Source of the DNA: Geobacteraceae bacterium
Lineage (GTDB): Bacteria > Desulfobacterota > Desulfuromonadia > Geobacterales > Geobacteraceae
Length of the DNA stretch: 64,000 bases
Direction of reading: 5' to 3'
Assembly (NCBI GenBank): GCA_024281055.1
Contig: JAMXLF010000035.1
Location: forward strand, 1-64,000
In this document: one piece after another, positions 8,453 through 16,762 of the stretch
How the letters are laid out: each line of letters opens with the position of its first letter
Numbering within the stretch: the first letter of the stretch is position 1
Program-made: the position numbers and the translations under genes
The notes under the pieces: model-generated
Database searches by the model: none
Seen by the model: only the letters and a program-made list of their open reading frames with translations
What the model was told of the DNA's origin: nothing

Positions 8453-9061
8453 TCAGATTTCAAACAATTCACCGACAGTCTCCAAGACCCTGGAGGCCCG
8501 GCACCGCTCGGCAACGAGCACCGCCTTGAGTTCCTCGACGGCCTTGGTAAAGAGATCGTTCACAATGATGAAGTCATACCAGCGTGATTCCCGTATTTCT
8601 CCGGCGGCGTTATCGAGCCGGCGCTGGATAACCTCGGCACTGTCGGAGTTGCGGGAATCGAGCCGGCGATGAAGTTCCGCAAAACTGGGGGGCAGGATAA
8701 AAATGAACACGCCTCCCCGGTACCGCTCTTTAAGCTGGCGTGCCCCCTGGCAGTCGATGTCGAGGATCACATCGACGCCGTTTGCGCGATATCCTTCCAA
8801 AGTCCTGACAGCAGTGCCGTACAAGTTGCCGTGGACCTCAGCCCATTCGGCAAACTCGCCATCCTCGACCATTTGCCGGAACTCTTCCGCCGCGACAAAA
8901 AAATAGTCCCGTCCGTGTACTTCACCGGGACGGGGCTTGCGCGTCGTGTAGCTTACAGAATGCCGCAGATTCGGCAAAATGTCAATTACTTCCTTGCAGA
9001 GCGTGGTTTTGCCGGCTCCCGACGGTGCGGATATGACAAAGAGAATTCCTTCCCGTTTCAT
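8453..9061 (-). CDS. gmk: Guanylate kinase
   Basis: It converts GMP to GDP with ATP in purine nucleotide metabolism. The 202-residue protein has the P-loop SAPSGAGKTT (11-20) and the SYTTRKPRPGE and GxDYFF GMP-binding segments typical of the family. The C-terminal helices are normal in length. It sits upstream of rpoZ and rel, a conserved neighbourhood linking GTP supply and stringent control. The spacer behind it toward yicC is a long AT-rich foldback. Confidence 0.96.
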   Translation of the reverse strand: MKREGILFVISAPSGAGKTTLCKEVIDILPNLRHSVSYTTRKPRPGEVHGRDYFFVAAEEFRQMVEDGEFAEWAEVHGNLYGTAVRTLEGYRANGVDVILDIDCQGARQLKERYRGGVFIFILPPSFAELHRRLDSRNSDSAEVIQRRLDNAAGEIRESRWYDFIIVNDLFTKAVEELKAVLVAERCRASRVLETVGELFEI

Positions 9062-9071
9062 GCAGACCCCT

Positions 9072-9177
9072 AAATCTCAAATTTCAAGCAACAAATTACA
9101 AACAAACTTCAAATAACCAATTTTCTAATTTGATGCTCTTTGTAGTTTGGTTATTTGCGATTTGGGATTTGAGATTT
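9072..9177. repeat. AT-rich word-repeat foldback between yicC and gmk
   Basis: AAATCTCAAAT (9072-9082) is inverted exactly at 9167-9177, and CAAATAACCAA (9110-9120) is inverted exactly at 9147-9157. The intervening sequence consists of CAAAT/CAAAC-like words. The spacer can form a stem of about 45 bases per arm with two perfect 11-bp blocks. Confidence 0.8.
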
Positions 9178-9179
9178 GT

Positions 9180-10055
9180 TTATTCAATATTCTGCACCTG
9201 CTCGCGGACTTTTTCAAGCTCGGCCTTGAGTTCAACCACCAAGGCGGTGATCTCGGCGTCATTGGCCTTGGAGCCCATGGTATTTGCCTCCCGGTTCAGT
9301 TCCTGCATGAGGAAATCGAGTTTCCTGCCGACCGGCTCGTCCGCCAGAAGGGTTTCATCCAATTGCTGAAGATGGCTTTCGAAACGAACGAGCTCTTCGG
9401 TGATATCGCACCGGTCGGCCATAATCGCAATTTCCTGGACTAAACGCGCTTCGTCGACTACACTTTCGGCGAGTTGTGCCACCCTCTCCTTCAGGCGGGA
9501 AGCCGATTCCGCCACCACAACCGGTGCCCGACTACGGATCTCCCCGAGAAGCGTCGCCAGAGTCTCGCGGCGACCGCGCACATCCGCCATGAGCAGCGCG
9601 CCCTCCCGCAAACGCATGGCGTCGAGACTGTCCACTGCCTTCCGAACGGCCGCCAGCACGTCATCCAGCACCGATTCCTCCGGCGAATCCGCCTCTCCAG
9701 TGATCAGAACGTCTTTCTGTGCGGCGATGAGCCCCAAACTGATCCTGTCATCCAGTCCGAGGGCCTCCTTGAGGGAGAGAAAGGCATCACGGTATGCCCG
9801 GGCCAGGGAAAGGTTTACCGTGGGCAGGGATGCAGCATCCACTCCTGCTTCTCGCTGGACGAAAACCTCCGCTTTTCCTCTTTTCACTTTCTCCGCCACG
9901 CATTTGCGGACCGACTGCTCCATGGCCATAAACGCCCGGGGAAGCTTGACCGAGATCTCTCCGTAGCGGTGATTGACTGAACGGACCTCTACGATGATCC
10001 GGCCGGTGTCCGCTGTTGTTTCTGCCTTGCCGTAACCGGTCATGCTTTTGATCAT
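9180..10055 (-). CDS. yicC: YicC family endoribonuclease
   Basis: YicC proteins are reported as single-strand-acting endoribonucleases involved in mRNA and small-RNA turnover. The 291-residue protein starts with the family signature MIKSMTGYG. The N-terminal YicC domain is followed by a coiled region and the DUF1732 C-terminal domain (ITEELVRFESHLQQL, GRKLDFLMQELNREANT). It lies immediately before gmk, a common pairing. Length and motifs match the family throughout. Confidence 0.93.
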   Translation of the reverse strand: MIKSMTGYGKAETTADTGRIIVEVRSVNHRYGEISVKLPRAFMAMEQSVRKCVAEKVKRGKAEVFVQREAGVDAASLPTVNLSLARAYRDAFLSLKEALGLDDRISLGLIAAQKDVLITGEADSPEESVLDDVLAAVRKAVDSLDAMRLREGALLMADVRGRRETLATLLGEIRSRAPVVVAESASRLKERVAQLAESVVDEARLVQEIAIMADRCDITEELVRFESHLQQLDETLLADEPVGRKLDFLMQELNREANTMGSKANDAEITALVVELKAELEKVREQVQNIE

Positions 10056-10112
10056 GTTGCCACCTCACATTATATTCTCTGAGCGGTGAACCGGGAGCCC
10101 TCCTTCCAGGCA

Positions 10113-11153
10113 TCAGCCGACCAGTCGCTCGATCCCTCGCATGAGAGCCTCAACGGCAATACTTTGTCGGCACTCCGCGTCCCGGTCACAGGAGGTGCGA
10201 AAACAGGCGGTGCAGTGGAGGGGAGACTGAACGATCACATGCCGGTCACCGCGCGGACCGCTCCGTCGCCCATCAGAGGCGCGGTAGAAAGAGACGGTGG
10301 GGGTGTTCACTGCGGCGGCTATATGGATCGGGCCGGTGTCCCCCCCGACCACCAGGTCGACTTTCTTCAGAAGGGCGGTGAATCCCTTGAGGGAATAGCG
10401 GTCAAGAAGCCGGGCGCGGCCGCCGATGGCCGCAGCAATCGCAGCAGCTGTGGCTTTTTCCGTGTCGTTTCCCCATGACAGGAGCACGGACGACTCGGCA
10501 AACCGGTCGAGAACCGCCCGGCCGAGGCCAACCCACCCCGCCTCGTGCCATAACTTTGTCTGCCAGGTGGTGCCGCAGTGGAACAGAAACACCAGCCCGT
10601 CGGAAAGGGTGGAGAGAAGCACCTCCGCCGCAGCATCATCGGCAGGCGCCGTGGAGATATCGGTGTGCAGTTCCATGTCGTTGAAATTTCGACCGAACGG
10701 CACACTTACCACCCTCAGGTACTGATCGGTGATGTGGCGGTCCTGGGGACGCAGCGGCACCTGGCGGGTGGTGAAGAGAAGATTCACCGACTCCTGGAGC
10801 CCATCCCGCTCGAACCCTATCCTGTCGGCGACACCGGAAAGCCAGCAGACAAGACCGCTCTTCAAGTTCCCCTGGATATCGAAAACCAGGTCGTAGTTAC
10901 GCTCTCGGAGCGTCTGTTTCAGGACGCGGATTTCCCTGCGCGTCGCCCCGGCAAGGGGATGCTTGCGCCAGACCCTGGTGCGTACAGTGTGTATCCTGCT
11001 GATAAACGGATTCCCTTCCAGGACCTCTCGGAAGGGCTCCTCTACTACCCAGTCGATCTCCACTTCAGGAACGACTTGGTGCAGGTAGGAAAGCACCGGC
11101 AATGCGTGAAGGATATCCCCCAAAGCCGATACCTTGACAATAAGGATTTTCAT
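10113..11153 (-). CDS. waaC: Heptosyltransferase I-like glycosyltransferase (GT9)
   Basis: It probably adds the first heptose to Kdo in the LPS inner core, at the cytoplasmic face of the inner membrane. The 346-residue protein starts with the ADP-heptose-binding fold motif KVSALGDILHALPVL typical of WaaC. It carries the GT9 signature GGDTGPIHIAAAVNTP near residue 272. The WaaC assignment over WaaF rests on the N-terminal motif and is moderately secure. The two other GT9 genes in the window (17858 and 35626) are more WaaF/RfaQ-like. It lies after a GT2 gene and before yicC. Confidence 0.8.
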   Translation of the reverse strand: MKILIVKVSALGDILHALPVLSYLHQVVPEVEIDWVVEEPFREVLEGNPFISRIHTVRTRVWRKHPLAGATRREIRVLKQTLRERNYDLVFDIQGNLKSGLVCWLSGVADRIGFERDGLQESVNLLFTTRQVPLRPQDRHITDQYLRVVSVPFGRNFNDMELHTDISTAPADDAAAEVLLSTLSDGLVFLFHCGTTWQTKLWHEAGWVGLGRAVLDRFAESSVLLSWGNDTEKATAAAIAAAIGGRARLLDRYSLKGFTALLKKVDLVVGGDTGPIHIAAAVNTPTVSFYRASDGRRSGPRGDRHVIVQSPLHCTACFRTSCDRDAECRQSIAVEALMRGIERLVG

Positions 11154-11251
11154 AAAACCGGGACCTCACCGAAGCCCGAATATGCCTGATTTGGCCACAT
11201 AAACTGCCACCACCGACCGCAGCTCCGGTTCCAAGAGCCGGGATCTTGGTA

Positions 11252-12178
11252 TTAGGTATTGCAGGGGAAAAAGGTATGGTAAATCCACCGGGTTTTCTTC
11301 TTTAATTCGTGCCCGATTTTCTGGCAGAAAAAGCGTTTGACCCTGTTTCCCTTGATTATTTTGTAGACCGCCGCCTTATGCTCCAGTATCAATGCAAAAA
11401 GAAAAGCTCGCTGCAGCACATTGAACTGTCGGATATTTTTCGCAATGGTAGCGATCAGTGCATTTCTGAACAGGACGGCCCGATTCTGGTCATGGATCGA
11501 GTTGCTGCCATGGAGCCGGTATGCAGCAGCGGGGTAGTCGATGAACCCCATCTGATTTCGCGCCAGGATGCGGAGGGCGAAATCCCAGTCCTCAATGGCC
11601 AGTGTTTCGTCATACCCCCCCAGGATTTGGAAGATTTCACGCCGGAACAGGTACACCGGTCCGGCAAGACACCAGTGAAAGATCAACTCGTACGTAATCA
11701 GCTCAGGATGCGCCAGATAGCGCTTGCGAGCCCGATAAAGAGCCTCTATGCCGCTAGTATGGACGGTCGCTTCATGCTGGTCGACCACCACGTAGTCGGC
11801 AACCACCGCCATCTTTTCAGGGTGCTGCCGGAGATAGTCCAGGCGTGCGGCAATGCCGCCGGGGAGAAGATAATCATCACTCGACACAAAAGCGATGAAA
11901 TCGCCATTCGCCATTGACACGAGCTCGTTCAGCGTTCGGGACACGCCCCGGTTTTCCCTTGTCTTGAACTCGAAACGACCGCCGAGCCTGGCAGCATTCC
12001 TTTCATGCCATGCCCTCACCACCTGTGCGGAAGAATCGGGGGAACCGTCATCGAGAACCACTATCTCCTTTTCGGGATAGGGGTCTTCGATTATGCTGTC
12101 AAGACACTTCTCGATAAAGCCTTCGTGGTTGTAAAGGGGAACGAGAATGCTCACCAGGGGACTGCCGGCCTCGCGCAC
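11252..12178 (-). CDS. Family 2 glycosyltransferase
   Basis: This is a GT-A-fold transferase that probably adds a sugar to the O-polysaccharide or core. It shows VSILVPLYNHEGFIEKCLDSI, the DDGSPD nucleotide-binding acidic motif, a second acidic motif SSDDYLL, and ED near the acceptor loop (ALAIEDWDFALR-type). I chose the GTG at 12178, which has AAAGGAGT seven bases upstream and lies four bases after the aminotransferase stop. An ATG at 12238 would overlap the previous gene by 56 bases and add an Arg-rich extension. Donor and acceptor sugars cannot be read from sequence. Confidence 0.85.
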   Translation of the reverse strand: MREAGSPLVSILVPLYNHEGFIEKCLDSIIEDPYPEKEIVVLDDGSPDSSAQVVRAWHERNAARLGGRFEFKTRENRGVSRTLNELVSMANGDFIAFVSSDDYLLPGGIAARLDYLRQHPEKMAVVADYVVVDQHEATVHTSGIEALYRARKRYLAHPELITYELIFHWCLAGPVYLFRREIFQILGGYDETLAIEDWDFALRILARNQMGFIDYPAAAYRLHGSNSIHDQNRAVLFRNALIATIAKNIRQFNVLQRAFLFALILEHKAAVYKIIKGNRVKRFFCQKIGHELKKKTRWIYHTFFPCNT

Positions 12179-12182
12179 GCGC

Positions 12183-13295
12183 CTACTCCTTTGCCGCCGC
12201 AGAATTGCCCGCAACCGCAGCGATGACCGCCGCCACATCCTGGTCGCTCATATGCGGCCCGATGGGAAGGCTCAGCACTTCTTGCGCCAGTCGCTCGGCT
12301 ACCGGAAACGAGCCGGGAGGATAACCGAGTCCCCGATAGGCCTCCTGGAGATGGGGCGCGACGGGATAGTGGATCAGCCAGCCGATGCCGCACCTATCGA
12401 GGCGTTCGGTCAGTTCCTGACGGGTGACAGCGCGCACCACGTAAAGGTGCCAGACCGGCTCTGCCCAATCCGGCGGACAGGGGAGCATCAAACCCGCATT
12501 CTGCAAAGCTTCGCTGTAATAGGCGGCTATCCGACGGCGCCGTTCGTTCCAGGTATCGAGGTGCTTCAGCTTGATGCGCAGCATGGCAGCCTGAAGCTCG
12601 TCAAGACGGGAATTGTACCCCATGGCTTCATGACGGTACTTGACGCTGGAACCGTAGTTCCGCAAGAGCCGGACCTTCTCGGCGAGCCTTGCGTCGTTGG
12701 TGACGACAGCACCGCCGTCTCCCATGGCGCCGAGGTTCTTGCCGGGATAGAAGCTGAACCCCGCGGCATCGCCAAGGCTCCCCGCTCTCCGCCCCTTGTA
12801 CCGGGCCCCGTGGGCCTGTGCCGCATCTTCGACGACCTTCAGACCATACCGGCTGGCAATCGTGTTAATCGGGTCCATATCCGCAGGCTGACCGTAGAGA
12901 TGGACCGGCATGATAGCCTTCGTACGGCCGGTGATCGCAGCCTCGACTTTGTCGGGGTGAAGATTAAAGGTCTGCTCGTCGGGTTCGACCGGCACCGGGG
13001 TCGCTCCCGCGTACGAAACGGCCAGCCAGGTGGCGATGTACGTATGGGTCGGGACGATAACTTCATCGCCAGGCCCTATTTCCATGGCACGCAGAATCAG
13101 GTGGAGCGCATCGAGACCGTTGCCGACGCCGACGCAATGACTCGCGCCGCAGTAAGCGGCATACTCGGCCTCGAATGATTCCAGTTCCCGCCCCAACAGA
13201 TACCACCCCGACTCCATGACCCGGTGCCAGACCGCATCGAGTTCGTCGCGCAACTCGAGATAGGGAGCCTTCAAATCGAGAAACGGAACCTGCAT
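12183..13295 (-). CDS. DegT/DnrJ/EryC1-type sugar aminotransferase (FdtB-like)
   Basis: This PLP enzyme aminates a keto-sugar nucleotide. Next to two FdtA-like ketoisomerases, the likely substrate is a dTDP-3-keto-6-deoxyhexose, giving the 3-amino sugar. The 370 residues start [12 protein letters not shown]. The PLP-linking lysine is K186 in YPGKNLGA, and D157 in EDAAQAHGA should hold the pyridine nitrogen. The ATG at 13295 has AAAGGAG upstream; a start at 13370 would run into the ketoisomerase gene. The genes for the dTDP-glucose precursor (rmlA/rmlB) are not in this window. The specific sugar is inference. Confidence 0.85.
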   Translation of the reverse strand: MQVPFLDLKAPYLELRDELDAVWHRVMESGWYLLGRELESFEAEYAAYCGASHCVGVGNGLDALHLILRAMEIGPGDEVIVPTHTYIATWLAVSYAGATPVPVEPDEQTFNLHPDKVEAAITGRTKAIMPVHLYGQPADMDPINTIASRYGLKVVEDAAQAHGARYKGRRAGSLGDAAGFSFYPGKNLGAMGDGGAVVTNDARLAEKVRLLRNYGSSVKYRHEAMGYNSRLDELQAAMLRIKLKHLDTWNERRRRIAAYYSEALQNAGLMLPCPPDWAEPVWHLYVVRAVTRQELTERLDRCGIGWLIHYPVAPHLQEAYRGLGYPPGSFPVAERLAQEVLSLPIGPHMSDQDVAAVIAAVAGNSAAAKE

Positions 13296-13326
13296 TACCT
13301 TATCTCCTTTATCATCAACGGGTATT

Positions 13327-13752
13327 TCATACTTTTCCCCGTAACGCCCTGGCATCGCGGACGAATTCATCGTAGGTGCGGTAGTAGTCAGCCTCGTCGT
13401 AGACTTCCGAGGCCAGCACGAGACAGATGCCGCCTGATGAAAAATTGAGAATCTCCCGCCAGATCAACCGGGGGAGGTACAGCCCGTAATACGGCCTGTT
13501 GAGATTAACCACCTTGCGGTTGATCCCGTCATCCAGGAGCACGTCGAAACTGCCGCTCGCCGCCACGATGAGCTGCTGCAGATTCTTGTGGGCATGGCCC
13601 CCTCGCGTTTCGCCGCCGGGGACGTCGTAAAGGTAGTAAACCCGCGCGATGTCGAAGGGAACGTGTTCGCCGCCGTAAACAGGGGTAATGTTCCCGGAAA
13701 GGCTGTGGATCCGCGGCAACTCGATCACCGAGCAATCATAGATTGTGGACAT
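13327..13752 (-). CDS. FdtA-like cupin sugar 3,4-ketoisomerase, copy 1
   Basis: FdtA/QdtA/TylM-type cupins isomerise dTDP-4-keto-6-deoxyglucose to a 3-keto product. The 141-residue protein shows [14 protein letters not shown], where the His-x-His pair (H53, H55) corresponds to the catalytic strand of the family. The conserved [16 protein letters not shown] segment follows. Its ATG lies one base after the stop of its tandem paralogue. With the downstream DegT aminotransferase and the NeuD-like acetyltransferase it can form a complete dTDP-3-amino-sugar branch. Confidence 0.85.
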   Translation of the reverse strand: MSTIYDCSVIELPRIHSLSGNITPVYGGEHVPFDIARVYYLYDVPGGETRGGHAHKNLQQLIVAASGSFDVLLDDGINRKVVNLNRPYYGLYLPRLIWREILNFSSGGICLVLASEVYDEADYYRTYDEFVRDARALRGKV

Positions 13753-13753
13753 G

Positions 13754-14164
13754 TCAGACCTGCCCCTTCATGGCACGGAATTTCCCGTAATCACGCACGT
13801 AATCAGCCTCGGAATAGATGTCGGAGGCCAGGATGAGACAAAGGGAGTTGGTGGAGAAGTTCTCCAGGTCCCGCCAGATCATGCTCGGCACATAGAGCCC
13901 GTAGTAGGACCGGTTCAGGGAAAACACCCGTTTGTTGTTGCCGTCATCGACCACGACGTCGAAACTTCCGGAGACAGCAATTATAATCTCCTGCAACGTC
14001 CTGTAGGAGTGGCCGCCGCGAATCTCTCCCCCGGGTACGTCGTAAATCCAGTATGCCCTCCTGATCGCGAAGGGGATATTCCTGTCCCCCTCGATGAAGG
14101 TGAGATTGCCGCGGGGGTCCGAAATCTTCGGGAGTTCGATGATTTTGCACTCGTCTATCGTCAT
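13754..14164 (-). CDS. FdtA-like cupin, copy 2 (His-x-Tyr variant)
   Basis: This is a 136-residue tandem paralogue of the neighbouring ketoisomerase, sharing YDVPGGE-RGGH, SGSFDVVVDDG and YYGLYVPSMIWRDL. In this copy the second histidine of the His-x-His pair is tyrosine (H52, Y54). It could be a ketoisomerase with altered stereochemistry, an inactive partner in a mixed dimer, or a cupin with a different substrate. Nothing in the sequence suggests a pseudogene: length and spacing are normal. The order is acyltransferase-like, copy 2, copy 1, aminotransferase. Confidence 0.75.
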   Translation of the reverse strand: MTIDECKIIELPKISDPRGNLTFIEGDRNIPFAIRRAYWIYDVPGGEIRGGHSYRTLQEIIIAVSGSFDVVVDDGNNKRVFSLNRSYYGLYVPSMIWRDLENFSTNSLCLILASDIYSEADYVRDYGKFRAMKGQV

Positions 14165-14184
14165 GGCACCACCATAGCTCCCTG

Positions 14185-15135
14185 TCAGGAAATATCCAGC
14201 TCATAGAAATCGTGGACCACCGACCGGGCGCCGAACATCTCCTTCTGATGGATCAGCCCTTCGTTCAGATAGGTCCCCCCCTCTTCCGTCGAAACGCCGA
14301 AACTCAGAAAACGATGCCCCGCATACAGGTCGTTGATCAGGTGATCAAGGATGATGTCGAGTGCCCCGACATCAAGCCCCCGGTCCGAATTGTACATGTA
14401 CTGGACATGAACCGCATGCCGGAAGTCGAAGGTGATCACCCCCGCCAGCATGTCATCACCCGCATAGGAGGCATGCAGTTTGATACCATCGGGAAAGCGC
14501 CCGGCGAGAAGTTCCATCTCCTCGCCGGTATGAACGGGAGCAACGTTGTGGCGCTCGCTCATCACCTTCCTGCCGATTTCGAAAAAGGTCCGGAAATCTC
14601 TGCTTTCCCTGACCACAATGTTGTTGCGTAACGCCTTGCGGATCCCTTCCCGTTTCCCCTTGGCAAATTTTGCCCTCTTGGGGAGATAAATGGCTGAGGA
14701 GGCATCGCGGCGATAAAGGCGAGCCTTATTGACGAAAAGGGCGTACAGGTCTTCCTCGGCCGGCACGGCATGAAAAATATGGGGGACCGGCTTGTAGACG
14801 AGTTTCGTCACCCCTTGCGTCCGCAGAAAATCGAGCAAAGCGGCAAACACCTTCAGCATGGTGGCCGTTTTCATCTCGGCACTGGTGACGACGCCGCCGT
14901 ACGTAAGGCCCCCATGACTGATGACGGTTCCGTCCTTGATGGTAGCCGGCATGACCGCGATCAAATGTTCCTTTTCATCGTAGCATAACAGGGAATGATC
15001 GATAAACCTGTCGGCATGGTATTCCATGTAGTCCCGACAAAAGAGGAACGTGCCGTTTTTGGATTCCGCTATGAATCTATCCCACGGTTCCTTGTGCGTA
15101 CGCTGGTATCTTTGAATATGCATTTCAGTTACCAT
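14185..15135 (-). CDS. FemAB/GNAT-like N-acyltransferase
   Basis: The 316-residue protein resembles the FemAB-like double-GNAT acetyltransferase group. It shows WDRFIAESKNGTFLF at the N-terminus, an HGGLTYGG segment, a basic linker (KRAKFAKGKREGIRKAL), then FFEIGRKVMSERHNVAPVHT and a C-terminal strand set ending in STEEGGTYLNEGL. Members of this group acylate amino groups on sugars or peptidoglycan. Here a role in decorating the nearby amino sugar is plausible but inferred. It starts with a 7-base overlap with the propeller gene; a second ATG four codons in is possible. Confidence 0.65.
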   Translation of the reverse strand: MVTEMHIQRYQRTHKEPWDRFIAESKNGTFLFCRDYMEYHADRFIDHSLLCYDEKEHLIAVMPATIKDGTVISHGGLTYGGVVTSAEMKTATMLKVFAALLDFLRTQGVTKLVYKPVPHIFHAVPAEEDLYALFVNKARLYRRDASSAIYLPKRAKFAKGKREGIRKALRNNIVVRESRDFRTFFEIGRKVMSERHNVAPVHTGEEMELLAGRFPDGIKLHASYAGDDMLAGVITFDFRHAVHVQYMYNSDRGLDVGALDIILDHLINDLYAGHRFLSFGVSTEEGGTYLNEGLIHQKEMFGARSVVHDFYELDIS

Positions 15136-16049
15136 GACTCGAGGACGGCATACCCGAAGCCCGATTCACCATAATTGTTGCCGTTGTAGAACATGTATAC
15201 CTTGTCCCTGTGCATCAGCATGCTCGGATATGCTATCATCGCCGAATCCCAGCCGGAGTCCGACCGGCCGATGCCTATTTCCCGGTCTTTCCTTACCCAC
15301 GTGATCCCGTCAGTCGACTCCGCATACCCGAGCACGAAACCCGATGAGATCGTGGCAATATAGTAATACATCTTATAGACGCCGTTATGTTTTATAACCT
15401 GGGGCCGCGCCACCCGGTATTCATCCGTGTTCGCGAAGTCGATGGCTGTCTCGAAGGTAGTGCCGAAATTGATCCCGTCCGGCGATTCCATGTACCGTAT
15501 GTTATATTTGGGATATTTCTTCCCGTCTATGGTGACGAATTCATAGCCGGCACCATACCAGGCCTTGAACACATTATCCTCGTAGATGACCGAGTGGATG
15601 ACCCTGAAAAACAGTTCCGCGTCGGTTCGGTCGGTGATCGGCACCCTGCTGTACCTGGTGAACGTAACGCCGCCGTCGTCGCTTATCGCAAGCCCGCCGA
15701 AGACGAAGAACTTCACCTTATAGCCGAGCTGGTAGCCGGCATAATACAGGTAGACCCGCTCCCCATGCCGTATCACGGCACACGGCACCACGCCGTTTTC
15801 GTCGAAGGCGCCATCGATGCCGATATCGAGAACAGGTTCAGGGGAAATCCCGACGATGTTGGCGGGATTCGCCGCTTCCACGTCGACGAATCCGACCCGA
15901 CTGACCCCCTTTTCATCACGAAAGCCCGAATAAATCCTGATGATTTCGTCATTGAGCAGAAGAGGCGTCGGCTGCAGGGCGTAATTGTGCGCCCAGGGGA
16001 ATTTCCCGCGCGGGTCAAAGATCAATCCCTTCTTGTTCCATCTCATCAC
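15129..16049 (-). CDS. Five-bladed beta-propeller glycosidase-like protein
   Basis: The 306-residue protein has no signal peptide. Repeated blade-like motifs (IIRIYSGFRDE, RVYLYYAGYQLG, FKAWYGAGYE, VYKMYYYIA, KVYMFYNGNNYG), each followed by SxDG or ExDG loops, are typical of GH43/GH130-like propellers. Acidic catalytic residues cannot be assigned with confidence. Cytoplasmic proteins of this type occur in O-antigen clusters, but I know of no established role. It is coupled to the FemAB-like gene downstream and follows the NeuD-like gene by one base. Confidence 0.6.
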   Translation of the reverse strand: MMRWNKKGLIFDPRGKFPWAHNYALQPTPLLLNDEIIRIYSGFRDEKGVSRVGFVDVEAANPANIVGISPEPVLDIGIDGAFDENGVVPCAVIRHGERVYLYYAGYQLGYKVKFFVFGGLAISDDGGVTFTRYSRVPITDRTDAELFFRVIHSVIYEDNVFKAWYGAGYEFVTIDGKKYPKYNIRYMESPDGINFGTTFETAIDFANTDEYRVARPQVIKHNGVYKMYYYIATISSGFVLGYAESTDGITWVRKDREIGIGRSDSGWDSAMIAYPSMLMHRDKVYMFYNGNNYGESGFGYAVLESW

Positions 16050-16724
16050 TTACTCCTTTATCCTGAAGAGGCGCAGACTTCCAACCTTCGATGCCGCCGT
16101 GGAAGGCTCCTGGTAGACCCCCCCCTCTTCAGTGTCCTTCTGAATGAGGGCACCGGCCCCGATGAAACAGTCCCTGGCCACCTTGATGTTGTTGATAATC
16201 GTGCTGTTTACCCCCAGAAAACAGTTCTCGCCGATCTCGCAGAAGCCGGAGACCACCACGTGGGAGGCGATGAAGCAGTTATCGTTGATCGTCGAGTTAT
16301 GGCCGATGTGGTTCCCGCTCCAGAGCACTACGTTGTTACCGATCGTGACGAAGGGCTGAATGGTATTGTCCTCAAAAATGAAGCAGTTTTCGCCGATGTC
16401 GGCATTACGCCAGACAAAAGCCCGGGAACTGACATAGCTGGCAAAGTGGTAGCACCTCTCCTTCAATGCCTGGTAAAGACGGGTCCTCACCCTGTTCAGC
16501 TTCGTCGAACTGACCGCTACGAAAGCCGTAAATTCTCCCGGGGGGAAATGATCCTCAAGGTGTTCCAGGGGAACAACCGGCAACTCGTAAAAGGTATCGC
16601 GGTCCAGGTACTCCTGCTCGACGCTGAAGCCCGCCACGTCGTAGTTCGAATCATGGGTAAAATATTCATAGGCGATGGCAGCCGTCTCGCCCGTTCCGAC
16701 TATGACAAGCCTGTTGGTTCCCAT
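16050..16724 (-). CDS. NeuD/PglD-like hexapeptide sugar O/N-acetyltransferase
   Basis: An N-terminal Rossmann-like domain binds the sugar nucleotide (RLVIVGTGETAAIAYEYF). A left-handed beta-helix of hexapeptide repeats from about residue 105 (IGENCFIFEDNTI, VTIGNNVVLWSG, IGHNSTINDNCFI) binds acetyl-CoA. The likely catalytic His lies in the GNHIGHNSTI segment. In this cluster it probably N-acetylates the dTDP-amino sugar made by the ketoisomerase and aminotransferase. The 224 residues match the family length. It heads the run of amino-sugar genes downstream of an SGNH-like gene. Confidence 0.8.
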   Translation of the reverse strand: MGTNRLVIVGTGETAAIAYEYFTHDSNYDVAGFSVEQEYLDRDTFYELPVVPLEHLEDHFPPGEFTAFVAVSSTKLNRVRTRLYQALKERCYHFASYVSSRAFVWRNADIGENCFIFEDNTIQPFVTIGNNVVLWSGNHIGHNSTINDNCFIASHVVVSGFCEIGENCFLGVNSTIINNIKVARDCFIGAGALIQKDTEEGGVYQEPSTAASKVGSLRLFRIKE

Positions 16725-16762
16725 AGGACTCCTCTAACATAATGAAAGAGTGGCAGATCGAA

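Noticed and set aside
15387-16742. Long plus-strand open frame opposite the propeller and NeuD-like genes
   Set aside because: It is antisense to two well-supported genes, has no domain motif and no ribosome-binding site. Long antisense frames are expected in GC-rich DNA; similar ones oppose MBOAT2, metG, the GT2 genes and the GT9 gene near 36 kb.
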